A stretch of 64,000 nucleotides of DNA from Liolophura sinensis (lineage: Eukaryota > Mollusca > Polyplacophora > Chitonida > Chitonidae). A model generated the notes under the pieces. The model saw only the letters and a list, made by a program, of their open reading frames with translations. It was not told the origin of the DNA and did not search any database. Made by a program: the position numbers and the translations under genes. Of this stretch, positions 24,039 to 36,800 are shown piece by piece (the stretch's first letter is position 1; every line of letters starts with the position of its first letter). The DNA lies in NCBI RefSeq assembly GCF_032854445.1, contig NC_088303.1:34575265-34639264 (forward strand). Direction: 5' to 3'.

Positions 24039-24303
24039 TGAGATGCTTTCTTTGTTATGGCAGACCAGAGCATTGTAGTGGTGTTGTTATTGTTGGTGAT
24101 ATTGACATGTTATGAAGTTAGGAGCTTTATATTTTCCAGAAATGTACGAACAGAATTAAGATGATCACTCCATGCATGTTAAAGTTGTGAATCTCAGCTG
24201 GATCTGAGTCTTGTTTTGTTGTGTTTAAAGGATCAGACATTTTGTGTCCTAAATCTGAATGTTATGATGGTAGGGAGCCCCATACCAGTGATAAAACATA
24301 TTT

Positions 24304-24311
<8 letters not shown>

Positions 24312-24351
<40 letters not shown>
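24312..24351. repeat. (TA)n microsatellite
   Basis: About 20 TA units in the 3' flank of the unknown nuclear gene. Confidence 0.95.
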
Positions 24352-24353
<2 letters not shown>

Positions 24354-25016
24354 AGTTACAGTTTGCTATCTGTGCGCATGATTGTTTTGGGGATTTCTAA
24401 AATTATAGTGCTTTTCAAAAAAAACAATGGTTGGACGAATGCACAATTGTTTTATTAAAGACATTAGCATATTGTTCTGCATTGCTTTTGAACAGTTATC
24501 TTCCTCTTACATTATATGTGGGTATTATACTCAAATACATATCAGTGAAAACATTACGTATTTTAATAATTAATTTCACCCCTGCATTGTTTTTCTTTAA
24601 TTAATTTATTCTTTAGTGCATATATTCTTTGATTTTGCAGTGGTTGCTGGTCAACGGCTGTTTTGTTTGTTTTTGTTTAATTTTTTTTTTTTTTTTAATT
24701 TATTGTTGTCAGGTATGAAGTATAAAGTTGTCTGTCATAGATGTATAAAAATTCAAGCATATTACCATTTTGTATAAAATTCAGTACATTCCTTTTTTGA
24801 ATAGTTTTAAAATTGTTTACAGGTAGTAAATTTTTGACACTTTACCTTTAGTTTCAATTTTCTCATTACTCACTATTGAAACAACCCATGAATGTATCAA
24901 TGGCTAAACTACATCTAGTTCAAAGTTTTCATTGGTAATAATCAATTATAAATGTGTTTGTATATATCAGAAACAAATATATCTTTTGTTTTGTTTGATA
25001 TATTATGGTCTTCTTA

Positions 25017-25248
25017 TATCTTTAACTTAATTGTTGCAAAACTGACCATGCACCACCATCTCGGAAATAATTTAGTAAGAATTCTGGAAAACATTAAGTT
25101 GTTGTTTACGCAGTCATTATTGAAAGCTTTTTGTATCTTTAACTTAATTGTTGCAAAACTGACCATGCACCACCATCTCGGAAATAATTTAGTGAGAATT
25201 CTGTAAAACATTAAGTTGTTGTTTACGCAGTTATTATTGAAAGCGTAT
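25017..25248 (+). repeat. 117-bp tandem duplication
   Basis: Units start at 25017 and 25134, both running TATCTTTAACTTAATTGTTG, CACCACCATCTCGGAAATAA, ACATTAAGTTGTTGTTTACG, ATTATTGAAAGC. Only a few substitutions separate them, so the duplication is recent. Confidence 0.95.
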
Positions 25249-25814
25249 GCCATAGTTATCATTTGTCCATGATATCTGAATTAAGTACAGGTTTAGTAAT
25301 TACATAGTGAAATACCTCAGTGATTCTCAAGACTGGCAGATATGCATAGATTGATAATTATTTTAGATAAAGTTTGGGATTACCTGCAGTTTCACACTTG
25401 CAGCTTGAGCTTATTTTGCTGTAAACTTCTATGTAAAATTATATAACTTGTCAGATATGACATTTTAAACACAATTGCCGTATTTGGTGATTAGCACCTT
25501 CATAAACTCCCTTTTGAATATTTATACATATAGGAATGTGTCTTTTGATTAAAATTTTGTAACTGTTGGTTATATATACACATGTCCGTCCAAGATTTTA
25601 TACATTTGAACTCATTTTTTTTTTACTTTTCGCGGTATGCTAATCTTGATTAATCTGTCTCATCCATCTTATTTGAACTGTATCGTCTAAGGTACCTATA
25701 ATTAACTGTGAAATATTTTATTACATTACTGTATACCTGTCTGGTTTGAAAGTCTTTAAGACAATCTGTTTCCAAGCTATGAAGAGATTATCTTACTGAA
25801 CAATTTTGACCAGG

Positions 25815-25955
25815 GACAGTGTTCTGTCATGGGATCCTGTTCTGGCATGGGACCCTGTTCTGGCCTGGGTCTGTGTTCTGGCTTAGGCCAGGGTTTTGGC
25901 ATGAGTGTGTTCCAGCCTGGGTCCGGGTTCTGGCATGAGTGCATTCTGGCCTTCA
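25815..25955 (+). repeat. degenerate about 19-20 bp tandem repeat (TGTTCTGGCATGGGACC)
   Basis: About seven units of the type TGTTCTGGCATGGGACC, with CCTGGGTC, TTAGGCCAG and ATGAGTG variants. It is an isolated GC-rich patch in AT-rich DNA, with no open frame of note. Confidence 0.8.
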
Positions 25956-26766
25956 TAAGCAGAGAATGTTTAGGAGATTGGCGTTACACCCATCATCCTT
26001 GAGCTCTATGAAGACTGCCCAGTTTCGAAATTTTTAATGGATTTAGTGCGTACATTGTTTATGTGGTATAAAGTGTATATTAAGGTGTACACGTCTATCA
26101 GTGAACAAGACGCAGGGAATTTGAGTGGCAGTGCACATTTCGGGGCAGTACCTTCACAGAGGGGGAGACATGGGGAGTAGATCATTGTTGATTAATCATA
26201 CTGTAGTAAAGTGTATTCCAGATTTTCAGATTAGCACAGTATTTTTTTTTTTTTTTTTGCAAATCATTCATGTCATTTTATGACATAAGAGACCTATACA
26301 CTGTCACCTATGGTTTCGTTCATTTTAAATCTACTAAAAATTTTGAAATACTTAACATCACCTGAATGAAAAAACGTTGTTTGTCAGCATACATCTATTA
26401 GACTCGTCATTACAAGCCTGGTTAGATGTTATAGTCAACACTAAACGCTGACGCGGTTACACTAAGCTTGTCTCAGTTGTATACATGCAGGGTTTGTCAC
26501 ATATTTTTAACTGCACGTACTACAAAGTGTTCAAGCTGCTATATTATATTAAATCATTGTTTTCAGTTAATATATTTTCTTCCTGTAATGTCTAAATAGT
26601 TAAAACGTTAAATGCACACCCAGTCCACATAATTTATACTTCTGTGATATTTGTCACTCTTGATTATACATATGGCTGTTTTTTGCCACTCTTGTTCACA
26701 TAAGTATATATACATGTACATGTACCGATTGTACATATAAATTGCGTAGGATAAGCTTTGATTTGC

Positions 26767-26892
26767 TTGACCCATACAGCTGTATTTGCATGACCCGTGA
26801 CCCATACAGTTGTATTTGGGTGACCCATACAGCTGTATTTGGGTGACCTATACAGCTGTATTTGTGTAACCGATACAGTTGTATTTGCATGA
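26767..26892 (+). repeat. 23-bp tandem repeat (CCCATACAGCTGTATTTGGG)
   Basis: Five to six units of CCCATACAGCTGTATTTGGG plus TGA, with T or C at the central position. Each unit contains the palindrome ATACAGCTGTAT, an E-box (CAGCTG) or its CAGTTG variant, so the array gives regularly spaced sites. Confidence 0.9.
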
Positions 26893-28805
26893 AATGCGGT
26901 TACAACATGTGCACATATTTACAGTCCATATTTGAACCATATCTAACTAAGACATCTGTGATATTTGCATGTACTTGGCTGACAGACTTGCTTTGTTTGG
27001 CTTGTTCCCATGGCAATCAGTTTTGTTGGTTTCTATGGTAATAATTCTTCACTGTGGCGAAAACCTCATTTTCTTACATGAGTAGTTTTGTTAATTTAGT
27101 TTTAGTTTGTTTTATACATGTAGTAATCATTTCTGAAAGATTTCTGATTACCCAATTACTGACTTAATTAAAATCTCACTCATGGCGTATAATGCACCTG
27201 CTGATTGTACACGTACAGTGTACTATGTTATGACTTCATTAATTAATTAGCAGCCATAATTCTCAGACTGTCGATTGAGTAGATGAATCATTATTAATTA
27301 CCAACATGCTAGACTGAAAGTTCAACATGTTTTGCCAGATGCTGCCTTTTATAGAGTGTTGAGTATGTAACATTATTACACCTTAGCACATACTGTCCTT
27401 TTTTTTCTCGCTGCGCTCTACCAATCATTCAACAGGTTTCTCTGTAGTACCCATTGTCTAGGAAAGTTCCATTTTTCTGTAGTACAACTTCTTGGATTTG
27501 ACACTTTGGTATGTGCTAAATAGTTTGTGTTGATGCAGTGTTGTGTAGTCCTGGTCAGTCATGGGCTAACTTATACATAGCTGTACACAGTGTTAGATTA
27601 CATAGTCTCTTTACCTACTGTAAGTCTTCAACATTTTCAACTACAAATGCTTTTTTTCAGTGGAATTTATGCATACTATCATTATTTAAGTGATTACTGT
27701 CATTATTTAAATGACATTTAAAACGATTTCTTTGTGTTACTGAAGATACAAGCTTCATAAAATTGCACAAATTATTTCTCCTTACACTCCATATACTGCA
27801 GAGGCAGTTGAAAAGTTTGAAGAAATTAGGGTAGCATGAAGTGTAAGAACATGACAGAACCCTGTACTTCAACCTTGAGTCATCTATAATTAAAATCTCA
27901 AAGATTACCAGTGCATAAATCAGATCTGAAAGAAAAACATTTGAAAGGATTGCATGCAGTGGTTTTTCATTGTTTTATTAATCATGCTATATCTTGAACA
28001 AAATGAATTAATTTTGACCAATTTATTTAAAGTCAATGTATTTGAAGTTATGCTTTGTATTTGTGCTCTGTCTAAATTAGATAAAAAAAATTCCCATACT
28101 CCGTACAGCGCATGCGTCACTCACTACCTTTCACTTCACATCACTGCCACCAATAGCACGTTTTGTTGAGAAATATTGAACAACGCCGAGGTCACTGGGT
28201 TCACAGTGATGAGGCAGGAAGTGATGTCAGAAAACACAAACAATCCGTCTCAACATTTGTCTGTAGTAATAATGTATAAACATGCATTCTCTTTATCTAG
28301 AGAATGTGCAACATGATTCTAACCAACACCTGAAACAATTTTATCGCTGTATGCTGATTAATTAGTTCCGTGCAAGGACACAAGTGATGAGTGATGTAAA
28401 GTGAAAGGTAATGAACGACGCATATGCTGTCAGGAGTATGACAAATTCCCTGCGTTTGAATTTGATCTCCATCCTTCTATGAAAACATAGCCACGTATTG
28501 ATGAGTTCCCTGTGCCCGAGAGATTGATCCTGGTTTTTGTAACCCTAATGTATATATTGCTTTTAGAAAGGAGTTGTTACGTCTATGTTGATTATACATG
28601 TACATATGTATATAGCAGAAATTATGGTTATGTTTGTAGATTTGAAAGATATTTGCGCTGTTTTGGAGCATATATAAATTAAATACATAAAAAATGTACA
28701 AATGAAACTACAGATTGTGTGTCTTTATTGTTGCTAACCCACTGATCTAGTGCTGTTTTTTTTTTTAGTTATTATTACGTTGATTCATCATACTGTAATT
28801 AATAT

Positions 28806-28907
28806 GTCATTTATTCATTTCATTGGTGTTTTACACCATACTCAAAAGTATTTTGCTTATACGACGGCAGCCAGCATTATGGTGAGAGGAAACCTGGCAG
28901 AGATATA
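28806..28907 (-). repeat. SINE fragment (tail half)
   Basis: TTTATTCATTTCATTGGTGT, TTTACACCATACTCAAAAGT, CTTATACGACGGCAGCCAGC, then ATTATGGTGAGAGGAAACCT. It stops at CTGGCAGAG. It is a minus-strand copy truncated at its 5' side. Confidence 0.85.
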
Positions 28908-29700
28908 AATGTACTTTCCACATTCCCAAAGCACTGTGGCAGTATTTATTAGGTTTTCAAGAGGCAGATACTGTGCACTTGATGATTACCTTAAGATAAA
29001 AAAAAAATGGCTCTTGATAGATTTGAACTTGTGATTCAAGATATAAGTGGTAATTTAATTCATCACAGTAAATATCTTCACTTTCTCAAAGAAAAATCAG
29101 TGCAATTAACTCATTAATGGGCTTATTAATCGAAGAGGCTACACTTGAGACTATAGTACACTTATCTTAAACAATAAGGTCATGGGCTCAAATCCAGGCA
29201 ACTCCAAACACATGAATCTGCAGTGATAATATGCCTTGATTTATTAATTTGGTCGATGTTTACTGCATCATTTTATATATGTGGGAAATGTGGATATTTG
29301 CCACTTTACCCGTGAGGGAACTGGAATTTTAATATTATACTACCAACCTTTAGTCAGTCATTGGCAAACTCTCCAGTTGTGCAATATATGTCTTGCTGGT
29401 GGAAGACAAATAGTGTTTAAAGAATTTCATGCAAGACCACACGGATTAAGAGAGCACCAAAAAAAACGCTTATTACCTCTCATTGGGAATCAGAAAAATT
29501 CCCTGAGTGGGTATAAGATTGAACTCGCATCTGATCAGGTTAGTGATTGGAAAGTACAAGCTCTATATAACCACTCAACCATTACTGCTCTCTTTTATAG
29601 GTCTTGATGTTGGTCTTGTACTTGAACATTGGTCAAGAACGCAAATCACTTTTACTTATCTGGTGGCCTATACATTAAGATACTGGCGGAGACAAAATGG

Positions 29701-29978
29701 ATGTACAGTTATTTATATATTTATTTGATTGGTGTTTTACGCCGTACTCAAGGATATTTCACTTATACAACGGCGGGCAGCATTATGGTGGGAGGAAACC
29801 GGGCAGAGCCCAGGGGAAACCCACGACCATCCGCAGGTTGCTGACAGACCTTCCCACGTACGGCCAGAGAGGAAGCCAGCATGAGCTGGACTTGAACTCA
29901 CAGCGACTGCATTGGTGAGAGACTCCTGGGTCATTGTGCTGCGCTAGTGCGCTAACCGATTGAGCCACGGAGGCCCCC
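29701..29978 (-). repeat. full-length tRNA-headed SINE
   Basis: On the minus strand the element begins GGGGGCCTCCGTGGCTCAAT with an A-box-like TGGCTCAATCGGTTAGCGC and a B-box-like GAGTTCAAGTCC 60 bp later. It continues through GGCCGTACGTGGGAAGGTCT, GGTCGTGGGTTTCCCCTGGG and GTATAAGTGAAATATCCTTG to an AATAAATATATAAATAA tail. It is about 270 bp and can serve as the window's reference copy. It is non-coding, and frames across it are spurious. Confidence 0.95.
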
Positions 29979-30114
29979 CAATGGACGTACAGAGATTTGA
30001 TACCACAAGCATATTGAGAACTGCATGTATGCTCTGGACTCTTATACATACATGCCTGCTTGCATATTCCACACCAAACTGCATGTGAATGAAGAAAAAC
30101 AGTGATCTCTATCA

Positions 30115-33100
30115 AATAAATTTATTTTCATAAAATCTGCTTGATAAAAGTACACGATATATTTACAACAAAATTTGAAATCTATATATCAAGACGTAAA
30201 TCACAATGGAAACTAAAATCAAGTACATAAGAGAGCAACATTAATACAAGTGCTCTAAAGGCAGGCATCTTACATATGGTAATTACACCGCATGAAACAT
30301 GCATGTACACAACGTTCACCTAAAATGACCCATGAAAATACTTCTTTTTGAAAAACAAATAAACGGACATTTGCGTATGTCTCAGATTGTGCAGAATATT
30401 TGCAGAAAACAGCAGGGGTTTGATTTTCCGGATTCATGTACATATATGTGTTTCCATCTTTAACCAAGAAATCTGAAATCAGGCATGTGATTAACACTAA
30501 CACTTTAGCGGTTAGCATAACTAAATTCACTACACTGCTTATATTCAAATGGATTTGAATAAGTTTAGCCAAAAAAAAAAAAAAATTGACGTGTAATTCA
30601 AACCTGGCTGCTATATACTCCAGTTCCTGTTGCTATCAGGGCTTTCATTTAGTTATCTCCCCTTAATATTTTTCACATTCTTCTTTCAAATCCTTCACGC
30701 AGTTTTGTTCATAACAACCAACATTGCACCTAGCCCCAAGGACAATAAATAAGAAGTGTTTACTTGCAAATCAAACTTTACCCAATGATGTTAAAACATT
30801 ACTTTCACAAAAGAATTATTTTGAAATGCTTCAAAACATTTGAGCCACCTCATTTTTCCCTATAATTAGCTCTGAGATCAAGTTGGTCATGTCCCCAGGT
30901 GTCTTCCAAATAAGTGTGTGTATTTTCTGAAAGCTAAGCTGAGAAGAATGTGACAGATCTCAGAGTCATACATACAAGCGCTGTACAGAGAATTGCTTCT
31001 TCTGTTGTTATGGTGGTATCAGATTTATTATAAGTCAAACAAACAGAGGATTAACATATACAAATGCATAGCAGTTCTTACATGGTTTACAAACTGGTGT
31101 ACTTACTACTTTGAACCAAGTAAAGGTTATTTCAAGAATCAGTCAATTTTAAATTTAAAAAACATTTACATTACTTGAGATAGATTTACAAAACGTCTAA
31201 CCAAATATGAGATCAATCTTTGTAGCAATATACAAACAATGAATTATTATTAGCCAGTAAATGCTTTTCAAAATCCTTAATTCATCACACCAGACTAAAT
31301 ACAGTGACATCACATGCAGTTATGAAAATAAATATGATGTTTTGGTGCCATATTTTTGGTAATCTGTTTCAGTTCAACAATTACTGTAATGGGATGTTGG
31401 CGACAGGTGTTTACTTTGGGTCATTAAGTTATGTTTTGGGTAGGACATTTTACTAAGAATCACAGGCTGTATTTTGAAAAATTATACCATATAAAATCAC
31501 AACACTTTAAAAATATCACTAAAAAAAAAGGTACAGTATAAGTAATTGTATGGAAGAAGAGTCTCGGGGAAAATTGGTTTATCCATTAAGCCAAACAACA
31601 GGATGGTGCAGCTCTAACCAAATTTAATTCTTTGCACCTATTGAAACTGCAGCCAGAAAAGGAATTCGCGTTTCAGCATTTGTATAATGTGACGAATGAG
31701 TTCCTAATCACTGGGATATAACAACCCTGTTTGAAAAAAACCCCCAAAACAATACAAATTTACAAGTACGTTCCACACACTATACGCTCATGTTTCAAAT
31801 AGTAATAAACAAATCTGCTCTTTATCAAATAGCAGCCATTCATCAATGACAGATATAACCTATATATATTGTTGTTTTTGTGACAAGTACCATTATACCC
31901 TTAGAGTTACGACACATTAGGGTTAAAATTTAGGGCATGAAGATAAAATACGCACTGATGCCCACGAAATGGAATGTTTCGATTGCTAGGTTTCAGTTGT
32001 ACAAAGTTAATGTTAAAAAAAAAAATGCGCAATGATGATCCCAAGTAAAAATTTTTATATGTAAAACATTTTTTATATGTTAATTTTGTCAAAACTGCAT
32101 GGTCTTTTGTCATCACCTATGGTCATGGAAAGCTGCACAGATACCATAGCAAAAATCAACAATCAGAATTTGACGACGGAGGACATCCCAAAACAGAGAT
32201 GAGTAATCCCAAAAATGGTTATACTTCTAAAATGCTCCGGCTATCACATGGAGCTCTTTTTCTTCACTGCAAAATATACACATAAATGCCAAGTCAGAAT
32301 GGTCATAAAATTTTACATCTTGTGACATTAAAAACCATGGGAATACATGTACATATGTTACAAAACAAAATCTTGGAAATTGCAATGTCATCTGAAGTTT
32401 GGCTTTTTTTCTTTTTTTTTTTTTTTCACAGCACCAGCAGTAGGTTATAGTTACAAGCCAACATTTTTCATGAAGCTGCATGTGACATCAGGGGAAAATG
32501 TATTATATGAAACAGAAAAGCTTTGCCACACAGGCCTAAAGTAAACTAAAGATTTTTACACCGGCCAGATACAGGTTAAAAAACTGAGTAGGCCACCACA
32601 ACAATTGAAGATTCCTCAAATACTTCTGCAGCCAGAATACTGCCCATTTTAAAACCCCGTCTTAAAATTTCCCAGACAATACTGTATTAGGCCTTGTTTT
32701 TTTAAAAGCACCAAAATTTAAAAAAAAAAAATATACAGAACACGTCATATGTATCACACTTCAAAAGCATGTTTCAACAAAAACAAATGCCCCATCCTGA
32801 TCACAACTGAGCCGAAATTTACACTCCTGAATCAAAGCACTGATCCACTTGTATAAAGCCTGGTCAATCAGTTATTCGCAACTCTTCTCGCAAATTGTGT
32901 CAAAAACAAGACATTGCATGAACATCCCTGTCAGCAATTGTTTGCAAGAAAAGATGAGAGAATACTGATATACATACGTGTATGGAAGTGCAGCGAGACC
33001 TTAAATTCTGGCTTTTCACATGGAGTCGTTTGCACGCGATGAATCGTCTGCATGTGAGCTTGTTTAACAATAAACAAGTCCTATTCACAAGTCAGGACAG

Positions 33101-33814
33101 CTTATGTAATACTGGTAAAACTTCAAGGGCCTTGCCTCAATTACCTCAATACAAAAAGTGCTTTGTGTCAAATGTGCGAACTGTTTGATGACAATAGATT
33201 TGCAACAATCACAGTCTTGCATATGTTGCAAATGTTGCAACACTACACATGCAAATAAATTACAGTCATTTGTAACTTTGTGACACATTTTACCACTACA
33301 GCCATAGTGCTGGTGAAATCCAAGTACTGGTTCAAGTGTAACAATCCAAAGTTACAGTGTATGAATTAGTTCTACATATACATGTATATGTCCTGTATTA
33401 TTATACAAGTGTAACAATCAAAAGTTACACAGTATGAATTAGTTCTACATATACATGAATATGTCTTGTATTATTATACAACTTTGTTGACCACTGAGGA
33501 ACACCTCATCACACAATGTAACATACATTTGTAGCCTTCAGCAGTTTGGACTAGGTAAATTCCTCACACTTGACTACTTCAGAAAACAACAACACTCCCA
33601 TCAGCTGATAGAGTAATTAATATACAAACGAGATCTTTTAGAATGAAAGCATCATGTATAATGCTCCTTAGCGTTTATCCCAACACAACACATTCACTTA
33701 ATTCATCTTCAGCATTATTTACATTTTTCTTTTAAAAATTTTCTCTGGAATGAAGTAAAAAATCATTGCCAAGTTTTTTCCGAAACTGTCTGAGCACTTG
33801 ATATTGCCATAAAA
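30115..33814 (-). other. probable kazrin 3' UTR and flank
   Basis: After the kazrin stop codon (33815-33817) this 3.7-kb stretch has no SINE copies and no coding frames, unlike the surrounding DNA. That fits a long 3' UTR. Minus-strand AATAAA hexamers occur, for example near 31024 and 30119, but the cleavage site cannot be fixed. Confidence 0.4.
33333..33480 (+). repeat. 73-bp tandem duplication
   Basis: Units start at 33333 and 33406: CAAGTGTAACAATCCAAAGT versus CAAGTGTAACAATCAAAAGT, followed by ATGAATTAGTTCTACATATA and TGTATTATTATACAA. It lies in the putative kazrin 3' UTR, 340 bp past the stop. Confidence 0.9.
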
Positions 33815-36800
33815 CTATGCACTGTTGTCGGACAGCATGATATCCGAGCAGAAGGAGCTGTTTTTGATTGGTGGAGAAATGGGACCAGAAATGGTGGGTT
33901 TTTGCCGCCCTGGAGTGTCATGGTCAAAGGAATGCCGTGAGTCTTCCTTCACTTTTCGTCCAAATGCACGGCCTATTGACCCCTGTGAAGCGATCATATC
34001 AAGCTTTAGTATCGATAATGCTTAAATCATATTTATTTACTGACTGACTTGCATTAAATGTTGTTCTCAAAAATTTTGTCCTTTATTTGATGGCTGTCAG
34101 ATTAATGAGTGGAGAAAACCAATGATCTTTGTCAGGTACCAACAAAAACTCCTGATTGTATGGCGCAGTCAAAAAAATATGGGCTGTATTTGGACCTGTG
34201 ACATTTATTTCCTTAATTGATTCCTGTTTTACGCCATACTCAAGGATATTTCACTTATATGATGGTGGCAGCTTTGTACAGTACATAACTTAAATTTCAC
34301 ATCTTTGAAGCCAACTTTGATGTTTTTTTTTTAACACAAAGTGTCACAAACTCTTGTCTATATTAACGCATACCTAAATCAATTTAATTCACAGGTATTT
34401 CGCACCATACTAAGACATACCATTTATAGCTTGGGGCACTGAACGTGAAAACAATCACTACAGGTGCAATTGCCATACAGGTTATGAAAAGCATATCAGA
34501 AGATTAACTTACCCGAAAACTAAACCTTGAAGAGGAGCTCTCGTCTGCGCTGCCTCCTCGAAATGACCGAGTGAAAGACCTTCCCAGAGTCCCTCCACTT
34601 GGTTTCTTTTTCTCCCCACTTCCTGTTTCCAGAGCCGCTCTGTGGAAGTATGATGAAACATGACAGTCAAAATATGATAGACAATTATCAAGAAAAGTTT
34701 ATTTTATTTATTTATTTGATTGGTGTTGTACGCTGAACTCAAGAATATTTCACTTATACGACGGCGGCCAGCTTTATGGTGGGAGGAAGCCGGGCAGAGC
34801 CCGGAGGAAACCCACAACCATCCACAGGATGCTGGAAGACCTTCCTTCAAATGGCTGGAGAGGAAGCCAGCCTGAGCTGGACTTGAACTTACAGCGACCA
34901 TATTGGTGAGAGGCACCTGGGTCATTACAATGCGCAAGAGCATTAACCAACTAAGCCACAGAGGGCCCCAACAAGAAAAGTGGTTGTTGGGATAATCAGT
35001 GTGGTCCTCCACTAATTTTATTTATTTATTTGATTGGTGTTTTACGCTGTACATCCGTAGGCTGCTGAGAGGACACTGGCCACTAATTTCTGTGGTCCAC
35101 TTACCTCCATTCATGAACATGATTAATTTATTGAAGTGCACATAAAGTGTCACAAGGGAAGGTATCATACCATCGCATGCAGAAATTCAGTGATGGCATG
35201 TGTACAGCAACCACCAGACATCGCAGACAATAGTACGCTTGAATTCAGGCTCCTCCCTGTGCATGAATTTATTTACCCTTAACATGTGTTTACTTGACTG
35301 GTGATAGGCCGAGCCTAAAAATATTTCACCTATACAACAGCAATCAAGTTTATGGATGATGTTTCTGCACCTGATCTGGTGTACCTGATAAAACCTCCTG
35401 ATGTAAAGCCACAGCCTAGTCAGATGTATCTGGTTACGAAGATACAACCTCTTCAGCTAAGAGAAAGTTATCTGAACAGCTCCTGATAAGACTGTTCAAC
35501 CATCCCAGTTTCTATCAGCTGGAAGATCACTTTGTTCCACTTGGTTTTAACACAATACTCCAGAATTTTTTCACTTACACATGATGGCGATCATGTTTAA
35601 ATGAGGAGGAAACCAGAAAGTGTAGAGGAAATCAGAGGACACAGAGGAAACCAGAGAGCCCAGAGGAAACCAGAGAGGGCAGAGGAAATCAGAGGGCCCA
35701 GAGGAAACTAGAGAGCCCAGAGGAAACCAGAGAGCAGGGGGGAAGACAGACAGCCCAGAGTAAACAAGAGAACAAAGAGGAAACCAGAGAGCCCACAGGA
35801 AACCCTAGGCCTAGAGGAAATCATAGGGTCTTGAGGAAACTAGAGGGCCCGTCGGAAACCAGTGAGCCTGGAGTAAACCAGAGGAAAGAAGGAAACCAGG
35901 GGTCCTTAAATAAAGCAGTGAAATTCACCATGTACCCAACTAGCCTCATGACTTAAGGTGAAAGCTACATTTCAGGGTGCCACTTTGTTATTCAGGGGCT
36001 GAATTCCTCCTCTTGCAAAGAAAACAAGACATTAAGATAAATCCTTACCTGGCAGGTTTAAGCAAAGTGTCTAACTCTGATGTGAGATGGCGTCTGACAT
36101 AAGATTTGGAGGGAGGGATACCTAAGGCAGTTGCCATGACATCAGCATTGAAGGACGGCTCCAGGGTCATAAGAGCACCATTAACACCACTATCCACGAG
36201 GTTGTCAGCATATTCCTACACAGCAAAAAAATAATCCAGTTGACACAGATTATACTTTAATAATATTTTCAGTAAAAATGATGAAGACATATTACTTCTC
36301 CAAAGGAAACAAATGTAACTCAATGTACATGTATGACAACCATGTTTACAAATATTCTGCCTCTGTGCACTACTCATGCTGAAAAGCACTGAACTCTGCA
36401 AATGAAAATCTGAAAACTTCGAATTTTGAAATGCTTAGCCAGTAATAATGCACTTTCAGAAGCACGAAGGTCTTAAAGTAATACCTTTAATAAAACAAAA
36501 AACATTTCAGTTTTGCTGATCAGAAAATACTCAACTTCAACGAAAAAAACCCTCTTAAATGGCCCTTAAGGTGGATGAATGTTTTTAGATGACATCTAAA
36601 TAGAATTAAACTTTTGGTAAAAGCCTGAGTATTAATGTCTGAAGTTTGTCTGTGACAGAAATGCAGAATTCAAACTTGAATTATACATGTCCATTACAGG
36701 ACCATTACATTCCACTAAGATATACCTACAGTACTTGTACAATCACTAAAACACAACAACCTGACACCACCCAAAGTTTAATGGTAATGGACTCACCCCA

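Larger units (their letters stand above)
24039..28805 (+). other. 3' UTR and intergenic DNA after the unknown nuclear gene
   Basis: AT-rich, with no convincing coding frame. It contains the tandem repeats listed separately at 25017, 25815 and 26767, poly(T) runs near 24680 and 26242, and few AATAAA signals. The gene's 3' end cannot be placed from sequence alone. Confidence 0.5.

Noticed and set aside
29281..29607. 108-codon plus-strand frame
   Set aside because: No domain, no consistent splice sites and no promoter. It is adjacent to SINE sequence, so chance is the simpler reading.
29905..29978. tRNA gene (A and B box present on minus strand)
   Set aside because: The A/B boxes belong to the SINE head. 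The stems do not pair as a functional tRNA by eye, and the sequence continues into the SINE body.
29783..30115. 110-codon minus-strand frame, and three plus-strand frames nearby
   Set aside because: They lie across the full-length SINE; parts of the same peptide recur at other SINE copies (34704, 4015, 49796).
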